From the NCBI GenBank assembly GCA_907164885.2, contig OU015497.1, positions 72,339,898 to 72,403,897 of the forward strand: a DNA stretch of 64,000 bases, written 5' to 3'. This DNA comes from Dolomedes plantarius. Its lineage: Eukaryota; Arthropoda; Arachnida; Araneae; Dolomedidae. The translations under genes were made by a program, and so were the position numbers. Every line of letters begins with the position of its first letter. The first letter of the stretch is position 1. Under the pieces are notes generated by a model that ran no database searches, was not told the origin of the DNA, and worked only from the letters and a program-made list of their open reading frames with translations. Positions 12,121-24,249 of the stretch are shown here, piece by piece.

Positions 12121-12293
12121 CAGTGGAATCTCGATCGATTGTTTTCGGATCCATCGTTTTTTCGTATGTGTCGTTCATTTTATCCAGTCCCAACTATCAT
12201 ATTGCTTTGTTATGTTTCCGCATCTATAGTTTTCCCTCATTTATCGTTCATTTCCATCGGTCCCTTGAAAAATGATAGATCGAGATTCCACTG
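12121..12293. mobile_element. Small pogo-like MITE
   Basis: 173 bp flanked by TA. Ends are CAGTGGAATCTCGATCGATT and, inverted, GATAGATCGAGATTCCACTG. The terminal form resembles the pogo/Tigger ends elsewhere in this window but belongs to a different subfamily. No coding capacity. Confidence 0.75.
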
Positions 12294-12295
12294 TA

Positions 12296-13850
12296 TTTCC
12301 AAAACACTGATTTTGTTGGTTGTATAAAAATTTTTCTAATATTTTCCAGCGAAATCTAATGAAGCGTTTTACAGTGCGTGTTATTTTGTGCATAATTTAC
12401 TTACCATATTTCTAATTTCTGCTTTAGCTTCTCATATCTATTTTATAAGTTCATGGACTATGTTAATTCTAAGTTCGATACTTGCTTAGAAATTAAGTAA
12501 CATTTATTATAGTAATGTTAATGATGATGGCAATCGTTACGGATGTGTTAAAATAAGTTTGTGGAAGCGTAGACTTTTTTTAAAATACATCATTCGTATA
12601 TTTTAAAGTTTATGTTGGTTTGTTATGTAATGTTGGTTTGTTATGTAATAATGTCCCAAATACATCTGAGAATTCTAATATCAATTACATTCAATTTTGC
12701 CATTCGCATTTTCAGTTTACTGACAAATTTGTTGTTTTCTAAAGTTTTCTACCAGAAATATATTGTTAGTTATTAGGTTGCAAGTTTCAATTATGACAAT
12801 TGAAGGTATGCATAAAATGGCCATATACGTTGGAATAACATGATTGGCTGCATGAATTCTGCAAGAAGTGTTTAAAACAAATTTATTTTAAATCAAGGAA
12901 TAAACTACAGTTTATTGCCAGAAAATAAATCTTATTTTAGGTTGTTTGTGAAAACTATTTTTTTTAGAGACAAAAATTGAGCGCTTTTATACTTTCTTAT
13001 AATTCTCTTCCTTCTGATTCGTTGAAAGCAAATATTTTTTTCTATGCGCGGATTTTGTTTTGATACAAATAATACATAAATACTAAATACATTATATACC
13101 AAATACATCATTATATTCTGTAATAATTATTCAAATCGTAAAAATGTAACTTTGTATAGATAAAATAACATAAAATAACAAGATTATTTACATAGCAAAT
13201 CAATTTAATCTTGCATGTTTTGTTTAAAATAAAATAAAATTTGTATTTGTCGAATTAAAGAAATGCAATATATTAATATTTTTACATTAAAAATAATTGC
13301 AAGAAAACCAAGACGATAAATTTTCAAACCTGATGTATTTTTAAATTTATTTTGCACAAACGTTCGTTGCATTAGTACAAAAAAAAAAATCAATGGGAAT
13401 TTAGTATTTTTTTTTAAAGTTACGCATCTTTTAGATTCTTCGTATTTATTGCTACAAAAGTCCTGAAACATCTTTTGTGCACAATTTTTCCTACGGATAA
13501 AATGTTCATAAAACAGTAAAAGAAAATACATAACTTATTTACTTGCGTTTACTCTCGAAGATAAATGAATTAAGTAGGAAAATATTGTTGTATTAGATTC
13601 GAATTCCTAAATGGGTTTCCTTTCTTTTGCATTGTATATGAAATAACATTAGGGTTGTAAGAATATAAAAACTTTAAAGTTCTAGGAGATTTTGCCTAAC
13701 TTTGCAAGTAACTTTCTAAAAATTCGCCCATAATGTACTCGTACAGCTATTTTTTGACGAAAACTCTAGGGAAAAATATTCACAGAAGCTTCAAACACAC
13801 ACACATACAAATACATATATGAGTAAGTATATAAATATAAATATAAATAA
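12296..13850. other. AT-rich DNA, nothing identified
   Basis: No gene or bounded repeat. A short tandem duplication of TGTTGGTTTGTTATGTAAT lies near 12610-12650. Confidence 0.4.

Positions 13851-13851
<1 letters not shown>

Positions 13852-13902
<51 letters not shown>
13852..13902. repeat. (TA)n(TG)n microsatellite
   Basis: A TA run joined directly to a TG run. Confidence 0.95.
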
Positions 13903-13905
<3 letters not shown>

Positions 13906-13999
13906 CTTAAAAATGGCATGAAGGTGATATGATGAAAATGCTAATGCTTTTTATCAAATAACCATTCCACAGGGATTTTATGCAGTCCTCAAATGTATT

Positions 14000-14850
14000 T
14001 TGAAGGGATCAAAATGTAAGGTCTCCTTTTAAAAGACTGGAAAAATTAAAGCAAATTTTGGCGACGGTTGGAGTTCGACAATTTAAGTAGTCACGTAAAT
14101 GTTTATACATTTCAGTGTTACTGTATTCAAAATACAAAGCTGAACTCATTTGCCTCAGTAGTTCTACTGGTTTTGCGTCTGAGATGTTATTTTCTTCCAT
14201 ACAGTCCTACGGCTCTGATAGTAATGAACATAATCGTGCCGAAGTGACAACAAAACTACGCCGCCTCCCTTGCACTCGATACATACTGCTTCGTAGAAGG
14301 GTTGAGAGCGAGTGGTTTTTCCACTTTCGTAGGTTTATCTCCCAGGTAAGACAGGGAGCGGGGAACACCGACTTGATGGATGGACACCGGGCCATTCTTC
14401 TGCTGAAGTCGATTCATCAAGAGTGGCAGAAGGGGAAGCAACAAACTAATTTGTTTCGAAAAAATTCCTTCGGCTGAGATTTGGCTCTTTTTTCTCGCGT
14501 TTTGGTTCTGTTGTTGGTGTTGTTTTTGTTGCTCCTTTTTTTTTTCTTCTTCTTCTTCTTCTTGTTTCCAGCGATGAAAGTCGAGATTTCGTGTCTGTGC
14601 GGTTTGGCGAAGACACATGTTTTGGCAGTACTTGACATTCAAGGTTGTTCAGCGGGACGGACCAGTAGCAAGAGTCTGACACACAACGCAGGGTGCTTTC
14701 GTCGGATCGCGCATGAGGATCTGCAATGATAGATGGTAAAAGAAAAGCACCGATAATAAGAAACAGAGATAATCGTGTGATTACAAATGCCTGAGTCACA
14801 TAACTGTGAGAGCTTTTTGTCCCAGAGGCCAAATGATGATAAATGCACGA
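14000..14850. promoter_or_regulatory. G+C-richer block, possible exon or regulatory region
   Basis: This block stands out from AT-rich flanks. It holds a run of TTC triplets near 14545-14565 and overlapping frames on both strands that match nothing known. Inside it, 14205-14345 has exon-like borders and is listed separately. Its position fits the presumed large intron upstream of the Lim1 exons, so an intronic regulatory element is possible. An unrelated nested transcript is equally possible. Confidence 0.3.
14205..14345 (+). CDS. Possible internal exon of an unknown gene
   Basis: A pyrimidine-rich stretch ending in CCATACAG (14204) precedes it, and CAG|GTAAGA, a near-perfect 5' splice site, follows at 14345/14346. 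The 141 bases between are exactly 47 codons and open in phase 0 to phase 0 (SYGSDSNEHNRAEV at the start, FFHFRRFISQ at the end). I know no family with this sequence. Chance splice-like sites are common, so this is weak. A non-coding RNA exon is an alternative. Confidence 0.2.
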
Positions 14851-17800
14851 TTCCACTGGCGAGATTATATGACTAATATTCAGGAACGGTTGCAAAATAT
14901 AGCTGTTGTCTGATCCTAGGGGAAATAGCTTGAATTAAAGGTCAAGACAGAGTGAAAAGTTGTTTTGGGAGGTTGAAGAAATCAGAAATCTCACATAAAA
15001 CTCACCGAAAGTATTTTTAAATTTTCATTCAAAGGTGTCTTGCGTATTGTATAAATAAAACTAAATAAACATTGAACCAATTGTAAACTGTTCCTCCTCT
15101 GTACTACAATATCTGAAATTATTCATGTAGATCACTCGTCTTATATAATAAAGCATCATTGATTCGGATAATGGAGTGCACGTAAACTTCCATCGAGTAC
15201 TAAATGTTACTCATCTCTAAGGCTCAGAATTTCTGTTGGTAATATTTTAAATAGTTTGCCCCTTCAAGTAAATATGCATATTCTCTTCGTCATAAAATTT
15301 GTTTCATGTTATTAAGTACAGTTACTAATAACCGGAAGTTCTTAGCACAATTCATGCATAGTTAAATCGGTTGTCAAACGGGATGTTTTGTCTCGAGTAA
15401 TAAACTCTAATCTAAAAGTTGATAGAGTAAAGGGGAAAATGCGGAACGGATTAAGTAACATCCTTATTTAAAAGCTAGATGCGAAAAGCTCTCAGTTTAG
15501 AGAATAATATATTATCAAATTGAAAATGACTAATGTAATGTTTCTTTTCTGGTGCATAGAATATCGTTAAACACAAAACTCTGTAAAGGTGGCATTTACT
15601 AAATTTTTTTTTTACTTAAGGCTACAATACAGGAATAGTCGCAGAAAAATTATCGGAAATATGTCGGTAATTGGATGCCAGTACATTTTCTTAATATAAC
15701 AGTGAAATATAAAAACTTTAAAGAAATTTTAATATAAATTTAAACGCTAAAACTGTAAATTTTTTTTGGTGGTAGATTTTACAAAAAAAAAAAAGAAAAA
15801 AACCCCGCAAAACTATTGACAGCTTTTATTATATGGTGAGCACGAATATTCAAAAGGATTCTTTTCTTTATCGTATTTGGCTATGGTTAATGGAAGTGTA
15901 CTGTATATTAACGACAGAAATCTTCATATTAAACTAAAGTTTTTTATCTTTAGTGTTTGAAAGGTACGGTTAAAGAAATGATGATTCTTTTAACATAGTA
16001 CATTAATTATTCATAAAGTTACTTATTCATAAGGTTAGAAAAGGTTAGAAAGGCATCAATAATAAATGATTTGGGAATCTTCAGAGGTTGATGATCCACT
16101 CCATTCTTTAAATTAAAAAAAATTCATATTGTTATTAAATTTAAAAGTTCTATACTGACATTTATTAGTTTCATATTTTTTCAGTAATTTCATTTCTGAG
16201 TTCTGGGATTGAAAATCCCTTTAAGACTTTTATTAAAATTGAGATTTGAATCTCGGAGTTTGTGTATCCGTTTAAGGTACTCTAACTGAAAATAAGTGTT
16301 TCTTCAATCACAAATACGATTAATTTTCCGTAAACAGTAACTCGATAACTCCCATATACGCACCGACAATAAAACAGAAATATTGCTGCACATAACGTCC
16401 TCAGAATATTATTTGTAATAATTTAATTTTCAGTCATCCAGCTAAGGTAAGCCTCTGTAGGTGCTATGATACGATAGTTACGAAATGATCTTCAAGGATT
16501 TTCCTAAAATCTAAAAATATTTAATTTAATATCTATAAAATTTTTTACGCTAAATAATTCCTTTAGATAGTTTAAAAAACTGCTGAGAAAACATTTTGTC
16601 AGAAAATATACCATTTGTAATAGAGGATTGGAATATTATGATACGACTGACAGATTATGAAATAATTTCTAACTCTCCTTTTTGAACGTGATAAATGTGG
16701 TCGATTAAACAATAATTAGTTTATGACCCTCTTTATACAATGCATTAAGGAAGGGTAGCCAGGATCAGCAATAAAGGTTACGAGAGAGCTTAACCCTTTC
16801 ATGAACCGTTGAGTTAAAACAAGTTTTTTACCCGTAAAAAATAAGGAGGGAGATTCAAAAGGTTGTAATTAAAATTTTACTTGCTATCATCATAGTGCTT
16901 TATGCTTCATGTCCTGTTTAATATAATTAAGATTCAAAACTCATAGTTTGTACTGTCACTTTCAATTACTCTTGAAATGAACTCTAATCTATTCAAAAAT
17001 TTTAAATACTTACAAACACGCTGAAGTAAAGCATTAGTTGAATATAAATAGACAAAGAAAATATTTTTTGGAAATTGTTGCACGAATGATTTGTTCGTTT
17101 TTGTTTTAAGACAATGTCAAATATTTGTCATAGGTATATTTTTCCTGCACTGACAAGGAAAATGTTTATCAATAATTCTACAAAATACTCTTTTGTGAGT
17201 CTAAATGTAGATATAATTTCTCTTAAATGTTTCACAAACATGATGAAATATTTTGCAATGTCATTAGTCAAATGAAGTTAATATATTTTTTTTCTTAGCT
17301 AAGCAAAATTTGCTGTGAGTTGCTTCACTTTGATTAAAACAATGAATTCTTTTTTTTTTCCAGAAAATCCAAACAAAGCCGTAGCAATTTTTTTCATTGA
17401 ATTTAAAACCAAATTTTTATTCTTAAATTAATTAAAAGAATTATTTTCGATTTATTTTATTTACAACTTCAGAATAAAATTGCATACATTTTATGTATGT
17501 TAAACGTCAGTGACTGACAGACAACCATTCCAGAGTGAAAAAAAAAATGATAACTGCATGAAAATAAAGGAACAAGAGTTAGAAAAGCATGCTGGTTTAA
17601 AAAATCTAAAACGCTTTGTAAATACAATAAAAATAGTTCACAAAAATTAAAAAATTTAAATTATTTCTATACTTTTAAAGAGCCAGAAATGTTCATAAAA
17701 ACTTGATTAGAACCAATAAAAATTCACGAAGACGACAAAGAAAACGTGTCACTGACTACAAATGCTGACCTTACGGTTTTTACATGCAGATAAGTATGTC

Positions 17801-17985
17801 TCTGATGCCCTTGATATAAAAAAATAATTTACAGTTGGCAAATTATGATAAATTTACCTATTTAGCATATAATAACACCTATTACGGGACACTCCTGTAC
17901 ATGAATTGAATAGGTTTTTTTAATTTCTTTCACATGGAAGGAGATATATCCCAAAGATTATACAAGAAAGGTGTTCACAGTGACA
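14851..17985. other. AT-rich DNA, nothing identified
   Basis: About 3 kb with no open frame of note, no terminal repeats and no tRNA-like boxes that I could support. Consistent with intron or intergenic DNA. Confidence 0.45.
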
Positions 17986-18095
17986 CGGTGAATGTTTTAT
18001 CGCCTAGGGTCCGTGAAGCGGAACAGGCGCCCACCGACAAAGTGAGAGCGGAGCGCTTCGCTGAAGCTGAGAAAAATGCGCTGAGCTAATCCTTT
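17985..18095. other. Small G+C-rich island
   Basis: About 100 bp of G+C-rich sequence in AT-rich surroundings. On the + strand it stays open as SPRVREAEQAPTDKVRAERF and on to a TAA. It has no recognised family and no convincing upstream splice acceptor. It may be a fragment of an old coding repeat. Confidence 0.25.
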
Positions 18096-18459
18096 CTAAA
18101 TGTGACTAAAATTCTGAATGGATTTGACATTATAAGCTCTAGGATTCGATATAAATAGGTATCGTTTTACTTTGATGTATTGGCGAGTAAAAATCTTGAC
18201 GTTTTTGACGTCGCAAATATATTACACTGCCATAGTTTGAGAAATTACTCTCTTTTTCTTTTATTTAACCCAGTCTTTGCTTTAGTACATCCTTTCTACC
18301 TCGAATGCTTTCGAAGAATCAAAATCGTAAGGTTGAATAGGCTTTAATGTGATCTTATCACCGGTAACGCTGAGCGCCATAACAGAGACAAGGGATAATG
18401 CTGGGTATCCACATTTGGCTGGTCTCTGGTATCTTGCCGGATTTAATATATGTATATAT

Positions 18460-18571
<112 letters not shown>

Positions 18572-18932
18572 ATAGTTAAATGTATGAAAATTAAATTATT
18601 TTCACAAAAATAGAAGCACTAATTTTCAGTCTTTTGGCAAAATATTTGTTGTGGCATATGTCTCTGAGTAATAAAGACAAGAGAAATTGTATTAGGATTT
18701 TGTATTTCATTGGAATCGGAAATCAAATTTAAGATAATGCATAGTTATATAAATATTTCAAAAGCTGTTATTTTGTACTAAAAATATTAATGTTCACAAA
18801 TAATTACACAGGGCTACAATTTTTTTTTTTTTTTTTGGTGCCTAGGAATTTAGAACTGATTTTAAATATATTAGGGGCGCTGAATCTAAATATGAAATCC
18901 GTTTTTCTCTTTCAGCTCAACTTTTTTATATA

Positions 18933-19371
18933 CAGTAAAACCTCATTTATCCGGACTAACTGGGACCATAGTCAATCCGGACAATCGAAAAGCCGGATAA
19001 TCCGGGTAATATGGGTAATAAACAATACAAAATCCTTAACTAAGAAGACTTACTTTGTTTTGTAACAAAATTACATAGTATTATTTACAAAACTTTAAAA
19101 AACAAAATATTTTCACATCATTTCTTAACAAAGAATTGGTAAGTCTAGTGAAGTTTTCTTAAACTCAACAAAAACATTTTATTACCATAATTTATTGTAC
19201 GATCTATGGAGGAACTGTACATTGAATAAAACTAAAAAGCGAATATTTGGCGTACTTGTAGAGGCGTTCTTGCTATCATAGTGAAAAATTATTATCTAAT
19301 GGGAACTTTAAATAAAAATGTCTACAAATCTAATCCGGATCAACGAGAGCCGGATAAATGAGGTTTTACTG
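18933..19371. mobile_element. pogo-like MITE, CAGTAAAACCTCGTTTATCC family (copy 2)
   Basis: 439 bp flanked by TA (18931-18932, 19372-19373). Ends are CAGTAAAACCTCATTTATCC and, inverted, GATAAATGAGGTTTTACTG. Its interior parallels copy 1 at 11391-11888 with small deletions, so the two come from the same source. It lies inside the left part of the long-inverted-repeat element. No coding sequence. Confidence 0.8.
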
Positions 19372-19419
19372 TACATCCACTTATCTATCAATATTTTTTT
19401 CTGTTCAATACATTCAAGT

Positions 19420-20408
19420 ATGGGTAATTTGTCCTCCTGGGAAACTGGACTCCTGGATAAAATGGGTCTTCCTGAATGTTTTCCAGATGATTGGCGTCTA
19501 TTTATTGGCAGCTCAAAGCGAAGTTTGAAATGTGTCCTTCTACACAATGGGAACAAATATGGTTCAATACCAATTGCTCACTCAACGAAAGAAGAATATG
19601 ACACCATAGCTTTGGTCTTGGAGAAGATAAAGTATCATGAACATCAATGGGTGATTTGTGTGGAGTTAAAAATGGTAATTTTTTTCCTTGGACAGCAAAG
19701 TGGCTACATCAAATATCTTTCATCGTGTGCCTCTGGGATAGCAGAGACAAAACACACCACTGGGTTAGAAAAGAGTGGCCTAAGAGAGAAAACATGGACG
19801 TTGGGGAAAAGAATGTCATTAACGACCCCTTAGTTGGACGAGAGAAAATCATCTTTTCTCCACTGCATATCAAGCTGGGCCTAATGAAGCAGTTTGTAAA
19901 GGCTCTTGATAAGAACGGATCATGCTTTGCATATAAAAAGTAAAAAAGGCCTAAGTTGAGTACGGAAAAAATTAAAGCAGGAATATTTGATGGCCCACAA
20001 ATAAGACAACTCATCAAGGATCCTGCCTTCATAAATTCCATGAATGAGGCTGAGCGAAAAGCCTGAACTTCATTTGTTGCAGTTGTCGGAAATTTTCTGG
20101 GCAAATGCAAAGCTGAAAACTATGTTGAACTGGTAAACGAGATGCTAAACAGTTTCAGATTCCTTGGGTGTAACATGAGCATTAAGGTGCACTAATTACA
20201 CAGCCAGTTGGACTATTTTCCTGAAAATTTAGGAGACACCAGTGAGGAACAATGTGAAAGATTTCTCCAGGATATTAAAACTATGGAGGACCACTACCAA
20301 GGAAGATGGGATACGCACATGGTGGCAGATTACTGCTGGAGTTTAAAAAGAGACTGTTCCAAAATACATTCAAGAATGTCACGGAAAAGAAGTTTCCGAG
20401 GTGATTAG
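19420..20408 (+). pseudogene. Broken ORF of an unassigned repeat-borne protein family
   Basis: The likely start is the ATG at 19420 (MGNLSSWETGLLDKMGLPEC). Clear blocks follow: DDWRLFIGSSKRSLKCVLLH, then DSRDKTHHWVRKEWPKREN in another frame, HIKLGLMKQFVKALDKNGS, then YFPENLGDTSEEQCERFLQD and HMVADYCWSLKRDC near the end. At least one frameshift near 19720 and stops near 19942, 20064 and 20194 break it. I recall similar multi-copy 'uncharacterized' proteins in arthropod genomes but know no biochemical function. Carriage between inverted repeats suggests a transposon gene. The length is about 330 residues if the lesions are ignored. Confidence 0.6.
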
Positions 20409-20757
20409 TGACTAGTTGGTTTCATCAATGACTTTTTCCTCTTTCTTGCTCTTTGTAATTAGATAAGTACTACTGAAATATTATCTATGATTTTTATGTT
20501 CCATTAACATTTTTAAAAATATATAATAATAATAAAATATACCGTGTTTAGTTTTTTAATTTGATCCATGGATTTAACTTAAAATTGTGTAATGTATATT
20601 TCACTAAAATGTTATATCTTAGAAATTTGAGCTCTTAGGCAAAAACTAACGCCATATTTAAATTCAGGGCATCAAATTCATATAAAATCAGCTCCAAATA
20701 CCCCGGCACCAAAACCACTGTTGTCCTGTGATTATTCATGATCCCCTTTGTAGCCCT

Positions 20758-21690
20758 AATTAAGCTCCTGGGAAAAACAAGTTCAAAGTGCAATGAAAAG
20801 GAAATAGGTATTGGGTTATTACACGACAGCTTATAACTCAAAACATGTTAATAATTCTAGATTTTGTTCTTACCCTGAGTTGTAAAAGGAATAAAAAACT
20901 AATGTACACATCATAAAAGATCAAACAGACCTCATAAATGTTTCTCTTAAAAAATGATCCATGCTAAAAAAAAAATGCCCATGATAAAATATGTCCCCAA
21001 TCACACAGTCGATGAGTTTAAGTTTGGTTTAATGAGCATGAAAGTCTTAAAAATTGTTGGGATTTGTCTTAGAAAACAGAGTTTGTACCGGATTCTTTTC
21101 TCCTTTATAGCATAAATGGCTTAAAGAGACTTCTCCTATAGAAGAGGAGTGTATTAATGCTTTTTATCCCGCAAAAGTTGGGAAAATATTTCACAGAAGT
21201 ATGGAATCTGCGTTAATCAGATAGAAATCCAATAAACCATATTTATGAAGAATCACCCTGGTTTCGACCTAGCCCCCCCCCCCCCCCCAAATCTTTATTT
21301 CAAAAGAAAAAAATTCCCAATATAAATTTTTTTAGATTTTACTTGTTTAATAGAAATTATTTTTATACATCCTTTCAAATTTTTTGAAACAATTTTCTAA
21401 ACGAGTTACAAATCTCCCCGATGACAGCATTTACAAGACACACAGAAGAGTGCATACAGTCTTCCAGATCAATCAAATATTACGTTTAAAGTTTGCAAAT
21501 GAAAGAAGTCATCCGATTGGTTGCAGTTGGATGCTACGCAATTATACACTGATAAGGTTCGGCGAGATATCTGGATCGCAGAAAAAAAAATCATAATCAA
21601 AGATCTTATAATTTATGTTCCTTATTATTTTCTCACCAATGCAAATTATAATCTCGCGAGTTATAATCTTTATAGTTTTGTCTCGTTGCA
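20758..21690. other. AT-rich DNA with a C-run
   Basis: No gene recognised. A C-run lies at about 21273-21288. Confidence 0.35.
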
Positions 21691-21696
21691 ATTTAC

Positions 21697-21951
21697 AATT
21701 TTTTCTGGTTGCATTGTATTTGTGTTATAATGATGAATTTAATATGTTGTATTGCTTTTTGTAATTTGATAATGTTCTAGGCTTTTATGCTTCAAATAGT
21801 CATTTCTTGGTAAAATGGTACGTTCAAACTGATCCATGATTTTTTTTTTCGTTAAGTTAATTTCGGAAAATTTTCACCCACATCAGTGTTAAGGGGCCCC
21901 TTCCCGAGTTGTGCCTATAGTCAAGAATTTTCTAAATCGGACCCTGTATGG
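21697..21951 (-). mobile_element. Partial hAT-type MITE, same family as 62006-62517
   Basis: Read on the minus strand, this segment matches the first half of the complete element at 62006-62517. It starts CAGGGTCCGATTTAGAAAAT, includes GGGGCCCCTTAACACTGATG, and continues through TACCATTTTACCAAGAAATG to AATGCAACCAGAAAAA. The other half and its terminus are missing or too diverged to see. Confidence 0.65.
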
Positions 21952-22204
21952 GACACGTTTGCATATATCTTTTCTTTCTTCCTCTCTACAGGCTCACATA
22001 CTAATTGACATAAATATATCTGTACGTGTTTATGAAAATAACATTTAGCACCCATTTCGAGCTAGAATTTTTTTCTCGTTTTAAAATATTATTAAATTTT
22101 ATATTTATTTATAAAAAATGCTTGTTTAATTTCCTCCTCTTTCTCTTGCTTTATCTCTTCTCTATCTATAAATTTCGTGTTGTTATATAAAACCCGCTGT
22201 TTGC

Positions 22205-22380
22205 AGGGGTGGTGACCTAATGGTTAGGACGCGAATGGTCGTAATCAGAATCTGCGTGTTCGAGTCCCATGGTATGTATAGTGTTCAAATCCGTTCGGGA
22301 TCGGCATTAAGCGGAGGTCCCTGTCCATATAGACCTCTTGTTGCGCAAGATCAACTACTCCTATTCCTCACAGCTTTTTT
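22205..22380 (+). repeat. tRNA-derived SINE
   Basis: The head (22205-22272) has an A-box-like TGACCTAATGGTTAGGAC and a B-box-like GTGTTCGAGTCCC, spaced as in a tRNA, but the arms do not pair well enough for a tRNA gene. The body (TCCGTTCGGGATCGGCATTA and on) is not tRNA-like and runs into an AT-rich tail near 22380. RNA polymerase III transcription from internal promoters is the known behaviour of such elements. Whether this copy is active is unknown. Confidence 0.7.
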
Positions 22381-22659
22381 GTACTGAGATTACTAGCATC
22401 TTCAATGCTTTTTTTAAAATTTATTATTTTTTTAAAATTTATTATCTTTTTTATTATTTTATTTTTTTATTCTTTAAATTTTTTAAAAAATTTATTTTAT
22501 TTCATTTTCCAACACTATGGTTTGCACGATTTCTTATTCACCTCCTAAAGAAGTTAGCCGTTTAGACCTTAGAAATTCGATTTGACCTTTGCTCTATATT
22601 ATAGTGAATGGACCAAAGTTTTTTAACGTAGGTGTAGGGTTTTAATTACCCAATGGATG

Positions 22660-23460
22660 CATGCATGGGTTGGAACAAGCAAGGAAGACAAAGCATTGAC
22701 CTTAAACATACATTTATTTGATAATGCACAAATTTCAATTAAATTGTCATAGCTATTAATATAACAATCCGTTTCATATTAACAATTTTAACATTCAGAA
22801 CCCCGAAGCAGAGGCCAACTATATTGTCAAAGATGATTTTTAGAGTCTATTGGGGAGGCACTTACTATAGCTGATGTTTTTATGCAGCGATGATGGCAGG
22901 TAGCATCGGCGACAGGGACCCAGAATCATCTCCAGTATAGGAACACCTTAGCGGGATATTCGCACTTCTCCAAGACTCTGTGGCAGACGAGAGTCTCTAT
23001 TATTTAACTCTGAGGAACCAAGTCTGAGATCGATCTCCTTCTTCTCCAATTCCTTCCGTCCTTAGCGGAGCTGTTGTCCGTTTACAGGGGGGCCATTCTG
23101 GCCCGCCCCTCATTTTCATTGGGCAGTGGGCTGTTTTACTTTCGGTGGTTCCTGCCCCAATTGGTTCTTTATTAAACTGCCTCTGTCGCCTCTGTCCATA
23201 GTCTATGAAGTACCTCCCCCACCATAATTTTATTTTGCAAAACAACTTTGACCCTTCTCATCTGACGTTTTTACTGTGGGCCATAAAATAACGACCATCC
23301 ATCTTGTAAAATTCAGACTTCAAATTGCTATCACTGGCCACACCGACAGCTATTCTTCTATTTTTTATTGGTTTACAAGCCTGTATTTGCCCCTGCCTCT
23401 GCATCCTTTATAATACATTCGTTATTGGCCACACACCGTGGGGAAATATATAACTTCTAC
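22660..23460. repeat. Dispersed repeat of unknown type, copy 1
   Basis: About 800 bp related, in the same orientation, to 44216-45020. Shared landmarks in order: AAGCAAGGAA, ACATTTATTTGA, GAAGCAGAG, GGGAGGCACTT, GCTGTTGTCCGTT, GCCCCAATTGGT, GTGGGCCATAAAATAAC, CACCGACAGCTATTCTT (copy 2 has CACAGACAGC) and CCACACACCG. The middle differs by a larger indel. No intact coding frame; no terminal repeats found. It could be the non-coding end of a retroelement or a large MITE. Confidence 0.65.
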
Positions 23461-24240
23461 AGTAGTATTACGTTCCTACATAACATTCCTTCGCAAAGCA
23501 AAATTTCAGACGTTAAAACCGTCCTTCCATCCGCCCTCGCGAGTTATAATTTTGGCAGCGTGCCCAAACCCTGTCTGTATCGCTTCGACAAGCAGTAAAG
23601 AGTTAAACAGAGAAGTACCAAACCACGTTAAAATTTTGAGATACATATTTGTATATATATATACGTACATATATATAGATACATATATACATAACACATA
23701 CATATACACATACAAAAAAGAGGTAAGCAACGATAAGTAATCCTACGTTAATAACCCGCGGTAGACTACCTGATTTTTTTTCTTTTTATCTTTATATTAA
23801 TTTACTAGTATTTGGCACTTTTATATTCTACTCAGAGAAGTACTTTTATGAATAAAACATAAAAAATAACAAAAGAAACATAAAGAAAATTAACATTATA
23901 TCTTGAATCCTATTTCAGCATTTTTCATGCAAAACACTTGCTTTAAGCTCATCAGAATTATTGTTCTCATTTGGGTTTTATCAGATGCTGCTTGTTACAG
24001 TTTGATAAGCATTGACATTGAACAGACAATTTTCATGAAAGAAAAAAAAAAGGGGGAATCACTGAAGGTTCCTGTTATGACAAATGTCTCTGCTATACAC
24101 GTGTTTCATTATTTATAGAAAGGCGGAAGCCGTCAGTTTCTAATTCTGGAACACGCTTACTGACACAAATCTGCACTGCTAGAAAATTGCATGCGCTCGC
24201 TGATTTAACAAATTTTAAGGGGGTTCAGACTGACACAATT
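23461..24240. other. No gene identified
   Basis: AT-rich DNA with a TA-rich imperfect microsatellite at about 23640-23720. Confidence 0.4.
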
Positions 24241-24249
24241 TATTACCTA

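Larger units (their letters stand above)
18810..20757. mobile_element. Element with long inverted terminal repeats carrying a broken unknown gene
   Basis: The left end (18810: AGGGCTACAA, a T-run, then GGTGCC and CTGATTTTAAATATATTAGG) recurs inverted at the right end. Reading back from 20757 gives AGGGCTACAA, then GGTGCCGGGGTATTTGGAGC, CTGATTTTATATGAATTTG and CTGAATTTAAATATGG. The arms extend over about 100 bp with many differences. Flanking octamers are similar but not identical (AATTACAC, AATTAAGC). Inside are a nested pogo-like MITE (18933-19371) and a pseudogene (19420-20408). I read the whole as one old DNA transposon of unassigned type. Confidence 0.5.

Noticed and set aside
14256..14895. 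Overlapping minus-strand frames with Lys/Gln/Glu runs
   Set aside because: They arise from AAG/GAA triplet runs on the minus strand in three frames at once and have no homologue I know.
22205..22272. Possible tRNA gene
   Set aside because: A and B boxes are present but the stems do not pair as a cloverleaf, and a non-tRNA body follows. It is a SINE head. The same reasoning applies at 605-688, 38935-39022, 40435 and 56395-56466.
23000..23245. 81-codon minus-strand frame
   Set aside because: It lies inside the dispersed repeat shared with 44216-45020, where the frame is not kept, so it is not a conserved protein.
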